The notes beneath the pieces are model-generated. The model was not told the DNA's origin and did not search any database. It saw only the letters and a program-made list of their open reading frames with translations. Shown piece by piece: positions 62,601-64,000 of a DNA stretch of 64,000 nucleotides. The stretch spans positions 9,190,001 through 9,254,000 of the forward strand of contig JAJNNQ010000027.1 of the NCBI GenBank assembly GCA_027886175.1, in the 5' to 3' direction. Within the stretch, counting starts at the first letter, position 1; each line of letters starts with the position of its first letter. The DNA comes from Phylloscopus collybita. Its lineage: Eukaryota; Chordata; Aves; Passeriformes; Phylloscopidae. The position numbers and the translations under genes are program-made.

Positions 62601-64000
62601 CTGATGTCAGTTTGTTGGAGGCCTTTGGCACTACATACGCAGAGAAACTTCCATTTGGTGGTAGATTGTACTTGGGAGACATCCTCATTTCTATGGAGTT
62701 TGAGCAGGCCTAAGCCCAGTGTGCGGCAGACAGCTCTAGACACGAATGGTGGCCCTTTTCCATGGGAAACCAAATTCTCCACCCCACATTCCGGATGTCA
62801 GTTTGTCGGAGGCTTTTGGCAGTACAAGGGCAGAGAAACTTCCAGCTGCTGGTAGATTCTATCTGGGAGATATCCTCATTTGTATTGAATTTTAGTACTC
62901 ATAAGCCCAGTGGCAAGGAGAGAGCATTGGAAAGGAAAAGGCCCTTTTCCATGGGAAACGAAAGTCTCCACCCCACGTTCCTGATGTTAGTTTGTAGGAG
63001 GCATTTGGCACTACAAAGGTAGACAAATTTCCATCTGGTGGTGGATTGCACCTGGGAGATATCCTCACTTGTATGGAATTTTACTAGGCATAAGCCCAGT
63101 GGCAGACAGACAGCATTAGACACAAACTGTGGTCCTTTTCAATGCGAAACCAAAGTCTCCACCTCATCTTCTTGATGTTAGTTTGTAGGAGGCCTTTGGC
63201 ACTACAAGGGCAAACAACCTTCCATGTGCTGGTATATTCCAGCTGGGAGATATACTCATTTGTAAGGAATTACAGCAGGCATAAGCCCTTTGGCAGGCAG
63301 ACAGCATTAGACACGAAATGTGGCCCTTTTCCATGGGAAACCAAAGTCTCCACCCCACGTTCCTGATGTTAGTTTGTAGGAGGCATTTGGCACTACAAAG
63401 GTAGACAAACTTCCATCTGGTGGTGGATTGCACCTGGGAGATATCCTCATTTGTATGGAGTTTCAGCAGGCCTAATCCCAGTTTGCAGCAGACAGTTTTA
63501 GACATGAACGGTGGCCCTTTTCCATGGGAATCCAAAGTCTCCACCCCATGTTCCTGATGTCAGTTTGTCGGAGGCTTTTGGCAGTACAAGGGCAGACAAA
63601 CTTCCAGCTGCTGGTCGATTCTGTCTGGGAGATATCCACATTTGTATGGATTTTGAGCAGGCAGAAGCCCAGTGGCAGGCAGATAGCATTAGACACAAAG
63701 AGTGGTCCTTTTCCATGCGAAACCAAAGTCTCCACCTCATGTTCCTGATGTTAGTTTCTAGGAGGCCTTTGGCACTACAAGGGCAAAGAACCTTCCATGT
63801 GCTGGTATATTCCATCTAGGAGATATACTCATTTGTAAGGAATTACAGCAGGCATAAGCCCAGTGGCAGGCGGACACCATTAGACCCGAACAGTGGCCCA
63901 TTTCCATGGGAAACGACAGTATACACCCTACGTTCCTTCTGTTAGTTTGTAGGAGGCATTTGGCACTACAAGGGTCGACAAACTTCCATCTGGTGGTGGA
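56621..64000 (+). repeat. Satellite D right part, rearranged HOR-derived monomers
   Basis: About 38 monomers continue to the window end. Short runs repeat the order seen to the left: 57317-57640 matches 54029-54349, 60892-61218 matches 52825-53151 and 46471-46797, and 63164-63544 matches 54147-54527. None continues for a full 3064-bp unit. The monomer near 58490 carries an extra base (TTTGTTATGG), and the 202-bp type occurs near 58681. The array is cut by the window end. Confidence 0.85.

Larger units (their letters stand above)
40079..64000 (+). repeat. Satellite D array, 191-bp monomer
   Basis: About 125 head-to-tail copies of a 191-bp unit, running past the window end. Landmarks in each copy are CCCTTTTCCATGGGAAACC, CAAAGTCTCCACCCC, GTAGGAGGCCTTTGGCACTA, GGGAGATATCCTCATTTG and GGCAGACAGCATTAGACAC. 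The start of ATGGGAAACC falls 191 bp apart, for example 42991 and 43182, and 202 bp apart where an 11-bp duplication occurs. The consensus has about three CpG per monomer (CACGAACGG, CACGTTCC), often decayed to CA or TG. Open frames are short and frame-scrambled. A 191-bp centromeric satellite is known in zebra finch; whether this is the same family cannot be judged here. Confidence 0.97.

Noticed and set aside
1..64000. CRISPR-like regular repetition
   Set aside because: Repeats are directly adjacent with no unique spacers between them, and unit lengths of 40, 191 and 499 bp do not fit repeat-spacer organisation. No cas genes are present.
40079..64000. Firm assignment of satellite D to zebra finch Tgut191A
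   Set aside because: Only the monomer length agrees. Without a sequence comparison the identity is unproven, so it is mentioned only as a possibility.

Overview
This window is entirely tandemly repeated DNA from a eukaryotic, most likely vertebrate, genome. I find no protein-coding gene, tRNA, rRNA, CRISPR array or bacterial-style operon in it. Every long open frame is a by-product of reading a stop-poor repeat. Four repeat families lie end to end with no recognisable single-copy spacer: satellite A (1-37457), a 40-bp minisatellite B (37458-39255), a short diverged inverted relative of A, called C (39256-40078), and satellite D (40079-64000). The names A to D are mine.

Satellite A has a GC- and CpG-rich monomer of 499 bp, or 532 bp where a 33-bp tandem duplication sits at its start. 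There are about 74 monomers, all on the same strand. They form successive higher-order repeats (HORs): 1031-bp dimers at the left end, a 6-monomer repeat of 3060 bp at 4674-16413 (first copy short by one monomer), a transition zone, a scrambled 17-monomer block, and an 8-monomer repeat of 4025 bp from 26958 to about 37000 whose last copy has lost two monomers. Copies of one HOR look almost identical by eye, whereas neighbouring monomers within an HOR differ clearly. This is the classic signature of homogenisation by unequal exchange.

Minisatellite B has an exact 40-bp period, no CpG in its consensus, and a nested 318-bp superunit. Region C carries about one and a half 545-bp units recognisably homologous to the reverse complement of satellite A, but far more diverged, plus a perfect 13-bp inverted repeat. 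Satellite D has a 191-bp monomer (202 bp where an 11-bp duplication occurs), about 125 copies, degenerate monomers at its left edge, a 16-monomer HOR of 3064 bp (two full copies and part of a third), and a rearranged right half with a second long duplication.

The layout looks like a junction between large satellite blocks, as found in pericentromeric, centromeric or other heterochromatin. The 191-bp monomer length equals that reported for a zebra finch centromeric satellite (Tgut191A), and CpG-rich satellites suit a bird. I cannot compare sequences here, so a songbird origin is only a guess from monomer length. The most useful content is the record of recombination: hybrid monomers, in-register deletions and a microhomology junction.
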